Origin: an uncultured Pseudomonadota bacterium
Lineage (GTDB): Bacteria; Pseudomonadota; Gammaproteobacteria; Methylococcales; Methylomonadaceae
Assembly (NCBI GenBank): GCA_903870545.1
Contig: CAIQDI010000031.1
Location: 62,001-126,000, forward strand
Direction of reading: 5' to 3'
Length of the DNA stretch: 64,000 bases
Within the stretch, counting starts at the first letter, position 1, and every line of letters starts with the position of its first letter. Below, piece after piece: positions 28,478 to 35,404 of the stretch. The position numbers and the translations under genes are program-made. Under the pieces are notes generated by a model that did no database searches, was not told the DNA's origin, and was given only the letters and a program-made list of their open reading frames with translations.

Positions 28478-28969
28478 GTGATTAAAAAATTACTGCTGTC
28501 TATTTTTGCGATTCTGGTCATTCTCGAAGAATGGCTGTGGGACGCGCTGGCGATTGCCGGACAATGGTTTTCCCGAATTTTACATTTAGAAAAGTTCGAT
28601 AATTGGCTGTTAAATGCCACCCCGAAACAAGCTCTGCTGACATTTTTAATTCCGCTAATTATTGCCACGCCGTTTAACATTCTTGCCGTGGTTTTGTTGG
28701 CACATGGCGCAATTCTTCAAGGCATTTTGGTTGAAATTGCGGTGAAATTATTCACCACGTTATTGATTGCCCGCATTTTTCGTTTAGTCAAACTGGCATT
28801 ATTAACGTTCGGGTGGTTTGCCAAAATTTATAACGCCATTAGCGGCGTGTTGCATTGGGCGCATGAAGTCATTCACCACACGGCAATTTATCAGTACAGT
28901 TTAAAACTCAAAGCTGCGATTAAAATTCAAGTTGCGGCATTCTTAAAAAAATATCACTTTTCAAATTAG
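28478..28969 (+). CDS. Inner-membrane protein of unknown function
   Basis: 163 aa from a GTG at 28478 with an AAGGGAG sequence 8 nt upstream. Three to four hydrophobic helices: residues 4-30, about 50-80 (FLIPLIIATPFNILAVVLLAHGA) and 82-105, followed by a basic amphipathic tail. I do not recognise the family. It sits in a run with the DUF2782-like gene, bcp and the symporter, each separated by 1-13 bp. Confidence 0.6.
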   Translation: MIKKLLLSIFAILVILEEWLWDALAIAGQWFSRILHLEKFDNWLLNATPKQALLTFLIPLIIATPFNILAVVLLAHGAILQGILVEIAVKLFTTLLIARIFRLVKLALLTFGWFAKIYNAISGVLHWAHEVIHHTAIYQYSLKLKAAIKIQVAAFLKKYHFSN

Positions 28970-28979
28970 GATGAAAATC

Positions 28980-29447
28980 ATGTTAGAAAATCACCAAATC
29001 GCGCCGTTATTCGTTTCGATAAACCAACAAAATAAACCCGTTCAATTAGCCGATTATTTAGGTAAAAAAAACGTGGTGCTTTATTTTTACCCCAAAGACG
29101 ACACGCCCGGTTGCACGATTGAAGCCAATGATTTTACAAAATTAGCGGCTGAATTTTCCGCTCACGATACCGTTGTTATTGGCGTGAGCAAAGATTCGTG
29201 CGAAAGTCATCAAGCGTTTATTGATAAGTTTGGTTTGAAAGTTGAATTGTTGGCAGACACAACCGGCGAAGTTTGCGAACGTTACGGCGTGTGGCGTGAA
29301 CGCGAAAAAAATGGCGTGAAAAGTATGGCGATTTTACGTTCGACGTTCATCATTAACAAAGCGGGTTTGCTCGAAAATGTGATGTACGGCATCACACACG
29401 ACGGTCACGCGCAAGACGTTTTGGCACAAATTAAGCGGATCGGTTAG
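28980..29447 (+). CDS. bcp: Thiol peroxidase of the Bcp/PrxQ family
   Basis: 155 aa from the ATG at 28980 (TAGGA at 8-nt spacing; an ATG three codons earlier overlaps that site). It reduces hydrogen peroxide and lipid hydroperoxides with thioredoxin. The peroxidatic Cys is in YPKDDTPGCTIEANDF. The second Cys that many PrxQ proteins carry five residues later is Asn/Asp here, so it is a 1-Cys-type or uses another thiol (GEVCERYGVW). Single-base gap to the next gene. Confidence 0.92.
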   Translation: MLENHQIAPLFVSINQQNKPVQLADYLGKKNVVLYFYPKDDTPGCTIEANDFTKLAAEFSAHDTVVIGVSKDSCESHQAFIDKFGLKVELLADTTGEVCERYGVWREREKNGVKSMAILRSTFIINKAGLLENVMYGITHDGHAQDVLAQIKRIG

Positions 29448-29448
29448 G

Positions 29449-30729
29449 ATGAAATTTCCGTCACTCAACACACAAATTTTACTCGGTGCATTTTTAGGCG
29501 TGGTATTCGGTTTCGGTTTATTGTCGATGGGCAAAGATTCCACGACCACGCAAACCAGTTTATACATTGCCAATTTAGTTGGCACGTTGTTTATTGATTT
29601 ACTCAAAATGGTGTTGATTCCGTTGGTATTTACCTCGATTGCGGTGGGCGTGGCGAATTTGCAAGCCCATAAACAAATTCATCGCGTGTGGATTTATACG
29701 CTTGGTTTTTTCGTGTTTTCGATGACGATTGCGATTGTGTTGGCGTTGGTGGCGAATCAAATTTTTCACGCAGGACAAGGGCTGCATTTGGATATGTTCC
29801 AAAATGCGATGAGCCATTTTGAAGCACAGCAACAAAGTCCGGCGGATTTTTTCACCCATTTTCTGCACGGTTTATTTATGAATCCGTTTGCGGCGTTGGC
29901 GCAAGGTGACGTGTTGGCGGTGTTGATTTTCGCGTTATTTCTAGGTGTGGCATTAGTCATTGGCGGCGAACGCTATAAAAACATTCTCACGCTGTTACAA
30001 GAATTTCTCGAAATCGTGATGCAAATGGTGCGCTGGATTATGACGCTTGCGCCGTTTGGGATTATGGCGTTGCTGATTAAATTGGTGGTGACACAAGATG
30101 TGTCGTTGTTGGCGACGCTAGGAAAATTTGTTGCGGTGGTCATTGGTACGACGTTAGTGCATGGCGTGATTGTATTGCCGCTGATTTTATATTTGGTGAC
30201 GGGCATGACACCGTTACGTTTTTGGCGCGGTGCGAGAGAAGCGTTATTAACGGCGTTTGCGACCAGTTCGAGTTCAGCGACGTTACCGATTACGTTGCGG
30301 TGCGCGGAACATAATTTGCACGTTCGGAAAGAAATCGCACAATTCGTGATTCCGTTGGGCGCAACCGTCAACATGGACGGGACGGCACTTTATGAAGCAG
30401 CGGCGGCGTTATTTGTGGCGAATCTGGTAGGAATAGAGTTGAATTTTACGCAGCAATTGATTGTGCTGTTTACGGCGATGTTTGCCGCGATTGGCGCACC
30501 CGGAATACCTAGCGCGGGCATGGTCACAATGGTGATGGTGTTGCAATCCGTCGGTTTACCTGCGGAAGCCATCGCAATTTTGTTGCCAATTGATAGAGTG
30601 TTAGACACGCTCCGCACCACGGCGAATGTGGAAGGCGATATGATTGGCAGTTTAGTGGTTCAAAAATTAGTCAAAAGGGGTGCGAAACAGAAGCTGCAAT
30701 CTATAATTTTTCATGATACTTCCCTCTAA
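29449..30729 (+). CDS. Dicarboxylate/amino-acid:cation symporter (DAACS family)
   Basis: 426 aa, eight transmembrane helices and two re-entrant loops. Proton- or sodium-coupled uptake of C4-dicarboxylates or glutamate/aspartate. Family signatures: AFATSSSSATLPIT (serine-rich HP1 loop), GATVNMDGTALYEA (helix 7 NMDGT motif), GAPGIPSAGMV (HP2) and DRVLDTLRTTANVEGD (helix 8). GltP versus DctA substrate cannot be told by eye. It begins one base after the bcp stop. Confidence 0.92.
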   Translation: MKFPSLNTQILLGAFLGVVFGFGLLSMGKDSTTTQTSLYIANLVGTLFIDLLKMVLIPLVFTSIAVGVANLQAHKQIHRVWIYTLGFFVFSMTIAIVLALVANQIFHAGQGLHLDMFQNAMSHFEAQQQSPADFFTHFLHGLFMNPFAALAQGDVLAVLIFALFLGVALVIGGERYKNILTLLQEFLEIVMQMVRWIMTLAPFGIMALLIKLVVTQDVSLLATLGKFVAVVIGTTLVHGVIVLPLILYLVTGMTPLRFWRGAREALLTAFATSSSSATLPITLRCAEHNLHVRKEIAQFVIPLGATVNMDGTALYEAAAALFVANLVGIELNFTQQLIVLFTAMFAAIGAPGIPSAGMVTMVMVLQSVGLPAEAIAILLPIDRVLDTLRTTANVEGDMIGSLVVQKLVKRGAKQKLQSIIFHDTSL

Positions 30730-30760
30730 TCTGCGCGTGCTGAAACGCTAAAAAGTAACA

Positions 30761-30798
30761 TTAAAAAACGAAAACCAAGTTTTTTAAGTATTTTTTTG
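30761..30798 (+). terminator. AT-rich terminator-like hairpin after the symporter
   Basis: Perfect 9-bp inverted repeat TTAAAAAAC/GTTTTTTAA with a 9-nt loop, followed by AGTATTTTTTT. The stem has almost no GC pairs, so termination strength is doubtful. Confidence 0.4.
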
Positions 30799-30933
30799 TA
30801 TTGAGTTAACAATATCCGCAACTCGTTATTATTAAACCTTCATAGGTAAAAGGTATGATATTTGCTGACTTTATTTAAGGCAAAATCATGGTGAATTTTT
30901 CGAAAAATAAACACAATATACTGAGTGAGACTT

Positions 30934-31431
30934 ATGAAAAAAAGAAAATCCTATTTTCTAATATTGAGCGTGACAGGATTATTGTTAACGGCCTGTTCTC
31001 AAACGCAACATCAATCGCTCAATGACAGCAATCGCAGCGAATCCGAAACAATTGAATCACACGCTATTCATGATGCACAATTACGCGAAATGATGGACAA
31101 GATGGATAGTTTGATGAGTGAGCGTTTTATGACTGAAACGCAGCTGGACAGCGAACGGCGCAAATATGCTCAACACATTGCAAACAAAGCGCAAAGTTTA
31201 TCAAAAACAGTGGCTTCAATTATCGCTAAACTGCCCACTTTGTCATTATCACCCAGAGATCAAACCATTTTTTTGACACTAGCAAGCCAACTTAATGAAC
31301 AAAGTCAGCTGTTGTACAAGCAAGCCAGTCTAAATCATACGGATTCCATCGACGATACATTGCATCAACTCAATACGACGTGTACCACTTGCCATGCTTT
31401 ATTTAGAAAAACTGACGAGGGGAAAAGATGA
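30934..31431 (+). CDS. Mono-haem cytochrome-type lipoprotein
   Basis: 165 aa from the ATG at 30934 (GTGAGA upstream; an in-frame GTG three codons earlier is less likely). Lipoprotein signal with lipobox LLTAC, a helical domain of about 120 residues with Met/Gln-rich helices, and a haem c motif CTTCH near the C-terminus (TTCTTCHALFRK), as in cytochrome c-prime/c556-type four-helix proteins. It overlaps the start of the porin gene by ATGATG, so the two are coupled. Redox partner unknown. Confidence 0.7.
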   Translation: MKKRKSYFLILSVTGLLLTACSQTQHQSLNDSNRSESETIESHAIHDAQLREMMDKMDSLMSERFMTETQLDSERRKYAQHIANKAQSLSKTVASIIAKLPTLSLSPRDQTIFLTLASQLNEQSQLLYKQASLNHTDSIDDTLHQLNTTCTTCHALFRKTDEGKR

Positions 31432-32930
31432 TGAATAATTCCAATCGTATTTTTTTGACGCTGTTATTGTGTTCTTTGAGCGAAGCGAGTTGGGCAAAAG
31501 ATGATGTGCAGCGGTTACTCAAAGAAATGAATGCTCAACTAAAAGACTTAAAAAGTCAGGTAACACAATCGAATGCTCGAATTAACGAGTTGGAAAAAGA
31601 ACGTCTGCAATATCATGTAGAACAGTTGCAAACAGTCAACAAGCAAGAGGTCAATGGTAAGCCTAATTTTGTTCAGCCACAGCCAATCAACCCTGTCGTT
31701 GTTGATGTTCCCGTTTCTTCTGAAAATTTGTCCAGCAAAATGCCTTTGCCAGCGGCTGTGACTGTCGGCGATGTGAAAGGAACTTTTAAAATACCCGGTA
31801 CGGAAACTTCGTTGGGAATGGGTGGGTATATCAAAGCTGACGTGTTACTTAATAACGTTAGTGCAGGGCGTGACCGCCTTGGTGACCAACTATTTTTACC
31901 GTCACAAATTCCAATCGGCGCAGCGGGTGAACATAGTCAGGTGACTTTTCATGCCAAAGAAAGCCGCTTATGGCTTAAATCTTTTACGCCCAGTTCCTTT
32001 GGCGATATTAACACTTATGTGGAAATAGATTTTTTAGGTGATGCAGGGACTTCTACTTATACCCCCCGTTTACGCCATGCTTACGGTTCGATGGGGAACT
32101 TTTTGGCAGGGCAAACGTGGACGACTTTTTTGAATGTGTCCTCATTGCCAGATACTTTAGATGCCGGTGGATCGTCCGGCGCAATCGGTCCGTTACGGCA
32201 ACCTTTAGTACGTTGGACGCAGCCTTTTTCATGGGCGGGTACACCGATGGAATTACAAATGGCGTTAGAAACGCCACGCAGCCGATTATGGGTTGATCCT
32301 CGATTTGATTCCTCGAATGCGAATGCGGGTGCTGGTGCGACCAGTCCTAATACGGATGCTTATTTCACCTCGCCTAACGCGGATCGTTATCCCGATTTAA
32401 TTGCTCGTATCAATTTCACGCCTGAATGGGGCAATGTCTCTCTTGCGACGATAGGCAGACAGATTCGTTACACCAATAACAGTGGTTTTCAACAAGAAAC
32501 GTGGGGCAGGGCGGTCAATCTGTCGGGAAAAATCACCACTACCGGCCTCGACAATATTCGTTTTATGACCCATTACGGCAATGGCGATGCACGTTATATT
32601 ACGGCGAGCAATACTTTTGCGGACGCTTCATTAGATATGCGCGGTAATCTTGACTTAGTGACCACTTACGGAGCGATGTTTTCTTATCAACATTGGTGGA
32701 GCAAACAATGGCGCTCTACTGCCGCCTACGGTTTGACACAGGCAGATCAAGCAGATTATGTTAACCCTGTGTTAAATCAACAGACGCAGTCAGTTAATGC
32801 CAATTTACTTTGGAGTCCCATCAATCAGGCAATGTTTGGTGTGGAATACAGTTACGGGAATCGTGAGTTGATAGACGGTCGTAATGGTAATTTGCAACGC
32901 CTACAATTTTCGGCGCGTTATAATTTTTAA
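31428..32930 (+). CDS. DcaP-like outer-membrane porin
   Basis: 500 aa. Signal peptide (ends EASWA), an N-terminal periplasmic coiled coil (QRLLKEMNAQLKDLKSQV) and a Pro/Val linker, then a beta-barrel with alternating residues and a terminal aromatic (LQFSARYNF). The opening of the barrel (TSLGMGGYIKADVLLN; GDINTYVEIDFLG; LRHAYGSMGNFLAGQTWTTF) matches the DcaP trimeric porin pattern, a family used for uptake of negatively charged or dicarboxylate-type solutes. It is coupled to the mono-haem lipoprotein upstream and close to a carboxylate symporter. ATG codons at 31428 and 31431 are both possible starts. Confidence 0.8.
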   Translation: MMNNSNRIFLTLLLCSLSEASWAKDDVQRLLKEMNAQLKDLKSQVTQSNARINELEKERLQYHVEQLQTVNKQEVNGKPNFVQPQPINPVVVDVPVSSENLSSKMPLPAAVTVGDVKGTFKIPGTETSLGMGGYIKADVLLNNVSAGRDRLGDQLFLPSQIPIGAAGEHSQVTFHAKESRLWLKSFTPSSFGDINTYVEIDFLGDAGTSTYTPRLRHAYGSMGNFLAGQTWTTFLNVSSLPDTLDAGGSSGAIGPLRQPLVRWTQPFSWAGTPMELQMALETPRSRLWVDPRFDSSNANAGAGATSPNTDAYFTSPNADRYPDLIARINFTPEWGNVSLATIGRQIRYTNNSGFQQETWGRAVNLSGKITTTGLDNIRFMTHYGNGDARYITASNTFADASLDMRGNLDLVTTYGAMFSYQHWWSKQWRSTAAYGLTQADQADYVNPVLNQQTQSVNANLLWSPINQAMFGVEYSYGNRELIDGRNGNLQRLQFSARYNF

Positions 32931-33061
32931 CGTCACGGTTCAAGCGTAAATTGTCGCAAGTTAAAGATGAGTAAATAGTTGTGTCATAGTATCCAAAACG
33001 CCAACATAAGCTAACTTTTTATAACCCTAGCTAAAAAGTGATGACAGATTGAATTGTGCGT

Positions 33062-33484
33062 TTAGTGTAGTTTTGTGGCTTCTTTTTTCAAGCAAAAAAT
33101 TGCCAAAATAACGGCAGTAGACGAATATTCAAACGCTGATTTGCATCCTGTTAATCGTAACGCTGCGCTGTAATTTCTGGCATTGATGTGTTTAGCCACT
33201 TTGCTGGCTTGAATATGAAATTCGACGTTTTTACTTATTAAATCACGATAACTTTGCAACTCAGTAATGTGCGGATGTTGTTCGACACTACGCAACCAAT
33301 GCCCTAAATCACAGGAATCGTCTTTCACTATTTCATTTACATCGAGTATTTCTTTACTACTAATGGCATTGCATAACCGCTCCTTCCAATATGCGTGACT
33401 TGCGACCAGAATAAGATGATGCTCGGTACGCCGAAATTGAACGGGAATCGTCACTGAGTGCGTTAAATTTTGTCGAGAGTTCAT
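33062..33484 (-). CDS. Stand-alone CZB (chemoreceptor zinc-binding) domain protein
   Basis: 140 aa from the ATG at 33484 (AGGAG about 10 nt upstream; the frame extends 32 codons upstream through a terminator and is not credible). The CZB pattern is visible: a His-containing first helix (ASHAYWKERL), CDLGHWL (the C-x2-G-x-W core), a His in the third helix (HPHITELQSY) and NVEFHIQASKVAKH. CZB domains bind zinc with His/Cys and sense zinc or hypochlorite, usually fused to chemoreceptors or diguanylate cyclases. Here no output domain is attached. It lies downstream of the curlin genes on the same strand. Confidence 0.8.
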   Translation of the reverse strand: MNSRQNLTHSVTIPVQFRRTEHHLILVASHAYWKERLCNAISSKEILDVNEIVKDDSCDLGHWLRSVEQHPHITELQSYRDLISKNVEFHIQASKVAKHINARNYSAALRLTGCKSAFEYSSTAVILAIFCLKKEATKLH

Positions 33485-33527
33485 GATGAAAGTCTCCTGT
33501 ACACTGGCGTTTTCATAGGTTGTCCTC

Positions 33528-33564
33528 AAAAAAAAACCCAGACTTGTCTTTTCACAAATCCAGG
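33528..33564 (-). terminator. Rho-independent terminator after the major curlin gene
   Basis: On the minus strand an 11-bp stem (CCTGGATTTGT with ACAAGTCTGGG, including G-T pairs) is followed by nine T. It lies 30 bp after the curlin stop at 33595 and before the CZB gene. Confidence 0.8.
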
Positions 33565-33594
33565 TTAGCCATTCAGCCAAAGCGATTCAAACAT

Positions 33595-34491
33595 TTATTG
33601 CACAACGATTGCGCTGTTGCCATTACCAGTTTGATCGATAGAAACTGTACCACTACCGCCTGACAATGAGGCAGTATTCAAATTACCATCTTGGTTAATC
33701 GTTAATGAATGACCATTGGTATCTGTCACGGTGTTGCTATCACCTGTTTGAACAACAAGAAGTATATCGCCACCCGTTGCGTTGACAGCATTAAGCGAAC
33801 CATCTTGAGTGATTGAAGAGGTATTACCATCACCAAGTTGGGTGTTATTTGCCGTGTTACCTGCACCGATTTGAATAATTTCAGAAGTGTTACTGTTACC
33901 CGTTTGAGTAATTGACGCGGTATTGCCATCACCAACTGTTTGGCTGATTGTGGCACTGTTACCATTACCAGCTGTTTGGCTGATTGTGGCGGTGTCACTA
34001 TTACCCGTTTGAGTAATTGACGCAATATCACTATTACCTGTTTGTGTGACTGTCGCGCTGTTCGTATCGCCAGTTTGACCAACGGTTGTTGTGTTCGTAT
34101 CGCCCGTTTGATCAGAAGTTGACGCATTTGTGTTGCCGACTTGAGTAGTCGTAACGGCATTCGCGTCACCCGTTTGTGTGGCATTAACTGTGTTGTTATT
34201 GCCACCGGATTGATCAACAGTTGATACATTGCTAAAAAGCCCCGCTGGCGTTACACCTGCACCGATGCTTTGCGTGACATTAGCTATGTTACTGTCACCC
34301 GTTTGAGTTAGGGTAGACTTGTTGAGATCACCGCTTTGAATGACTGTTGCAGCATTCGTGTTGCCCGCTTGAGTGGTGGCAACTTTATTACTGTTGCCTG
34401 TTTGAATGGAAGCTGCTGTATTGCCGCTTGCTGCCAATGCACTTGTGCTTAACGTAGCTAAAATAGCTAATACTAAAAGACGTGTTTTCAT
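33595..34491 (-). CDS. Major curlin-repeat amyloid protein (CsgA-like)
   Basis: 298 aa from the ATG at 34491 (GGAG at 6-nt spacing; the frame extends 14 codons further). Signal peptide (ends STSALAA), then about twenty degenerate repeats of 11-12 residues with the curlin pattern Q-x-G-x-x-N-x-A (TQTGDSNIANVTQ; SITQTGNSDTATISQ). Curlin repeats stack as a beta-helix and polymerise into extracellular functional amyloid. It is twice as long as E. coli CsgA and exceptionally rich in Thr, Asn and Gln. Secretion (CsgG) and regulator (CsgD) genes are not in the window. Confidence 0.9.
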   Translation of the reverse strand: MKTRLLVLAILATLSTSALAASGNTAASIQTGNSNKVATTQAGNTNAATVIQSGDLNKSTLTQTGDSNIANVTQSIGAGVTPAGLFSNVSTVDQSGGNNNTVNATQTGDANAVTTTQVGNTNASTSDQTGDTNTTTVGQTGDTNSATVTQTGNSDIASITQTGNSDTATISQTAGNGNSATISQTVGDGNTASITQTGNSNTSEIIQIGAGNTANNTQLGDGNTSSITQDGSLNAVNATGGDILLVVQTGDSNTVTDTNGHSLTINQDGNLNTASLSGGSGTVSIDQTGNGNSAIVVQ

Positions 34492-34569
34492 GTCGTACTC
34501 CATCGTTGTCCGAAGACAAAAAATAATAAACAAACTGTCGTCAAGTGACGAATATTAAATCGTCCAGCA

Positions 34570-35073
34570 TCACATTCCGTGCTGGATAATGGTAAGCCCT
34601 ACATTGTTCCCGTTAAAGTTTAAAGTGTAACTAAGATTATCGCCAATTTGTGACGCTGTTATGACATTGTTATTTCCTTCGATGGTGGTATTCAAACTAT
34701 CGCCGTTACCTGATTGCAACAAGTCAACTTTGTTATTCCCACCATTCACTAACGTAACACTGTCATTATTGATGCCCGCTTGGGTCGTACTGACCAAGTT
34801 TCCATTGCCAATGACAAAAGCTCTTGATTCTTGTAGTGTTCCATACTGCCCAACATCAATTTTGTTATTACCGAGATTGCTTACTTCAGCGTAATTCGTA
34901 TCGCCTTCTTGCTTGATGACCGTCGTCCTAATGCCAGTATATCCGTCATAAAACGAATCAGTTGCTACTTGCTCAATAGTTGCGACATCACTCGGGTCTG
35001 CGTAAACATCAGAAAAAACAAAAAACAGACTTAGGTTTAGTAAACTCCGCATCAGATATTTTTTAGCTATCAT
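34570..35073 (-). CDS. Minor curlin-repeat protein (possible CsgB-like nucleator)
   Basis: 167 aa. Signal peptide (ends DVYADP) and about nine loosely conserved curlin-like units (VIKQEGDTNYAEVSNLG; ITASQIGDNLSY). It lies 78 bp upstream of the major curlin gene on the same strand, the place of the minor/nucleator subunit in curli operons. Charged residues are more frequent than in the major subunit. The nucleator role is inferred from size and position. Starts at 35073 and 35052 are both possible. Confidence 0.75.
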   Translation of the reverse strand: MIAKKYLMRSLLNLSLFFVFSDVYADPSDVATIEQVATDSFYDGYTGIRTTVIKQEGDTNYAEVSNLGNNKIDVGQYGTLQESRAFVIGNGNLVSTTQAGINNDSVTLVNGGNNKVDLLQSGNGDSLNTTIEGNNNVITASQIGDNLSYTLNFNGNNVGLTIIQHGM

Positions 35074-35403
35074 GAGCTAGACCGCCAATTGCATCATCTA
35101 AAAAAATGAGAAAAGCAAATTCATTGGATAAAACGCTAGTTTAATTTTAAGGCAGATTAAATTTTGCGCTAAACGGTAAAGTACACCGCAATTATGACAG
35201 TATTTCGTTCACGATTTTTACATAGCGGCATATCACCTAAGCTTTCTAAAATATAAGCGATATGCCGCACTGAACATAAAAAATGCCCTTTTTTATCGCT
35301 AAAAACAACTATTTCTTATTGATTTAGTTGATATTTTATTTTTTTGGTTTAAAACCTGCTGTTATCGCTTTAATTCACTTTTTATTTTATCAAACAGGTT
35401 TTA
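35074..35403. other. 330-bp divergent intergenic region between curlin and cytochrome genes
   Basis: AT-rich interval that must hold the promoters of the curlin operon (minus) and the multiheme train (plus). It contains two perfect 10-bp inverted repeats, listed separately at 35225-35268 and 35349-35404. No gene of credible length is present. Confidence 0.7.
35225..35268. promoter_or_regulatory. Perfect 10-bp inverted repeat, possible operator or RNA hairpin
   Basis: GCGGCATATC (35225-35234) and GATATGCCGC (35259-35268) are exact reverse complements with a 24-nt spacer. It sits 150 bp before the curlin start and 135 bp before the cytochrome start, in an AT-rich interval where a GC-containing dyad stands out. 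Confidence 0.5.
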
Positions 35404-35404
35404 A
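35349..35404 (+). promoter_or_regulatory. Inverted repeat that would pair with the ribosome binding site of the first cytochrome gene
   Basis: TTAAAACCTG (35349-35358) and CAGGTTTTAA (35395-35404) are exact reverse complements. The right arm contains the Shine-Dalgarno CAGG and the first base of the ATG at 35404. In RNA the stem would hide the ribosome binding site of the first gene of the cytochrome train. Confidence 0.5.

Noticed and set aside
33726-34229. 167-codon repetitive open frame antisense-phase within the major curlin gene
   Set aside because: Its repeats (QLLKRV-type) are only the curlin DNA repeats read in another frame; the curlin frame has a signal peptide, Shine-Dalgarno and the family pattern.
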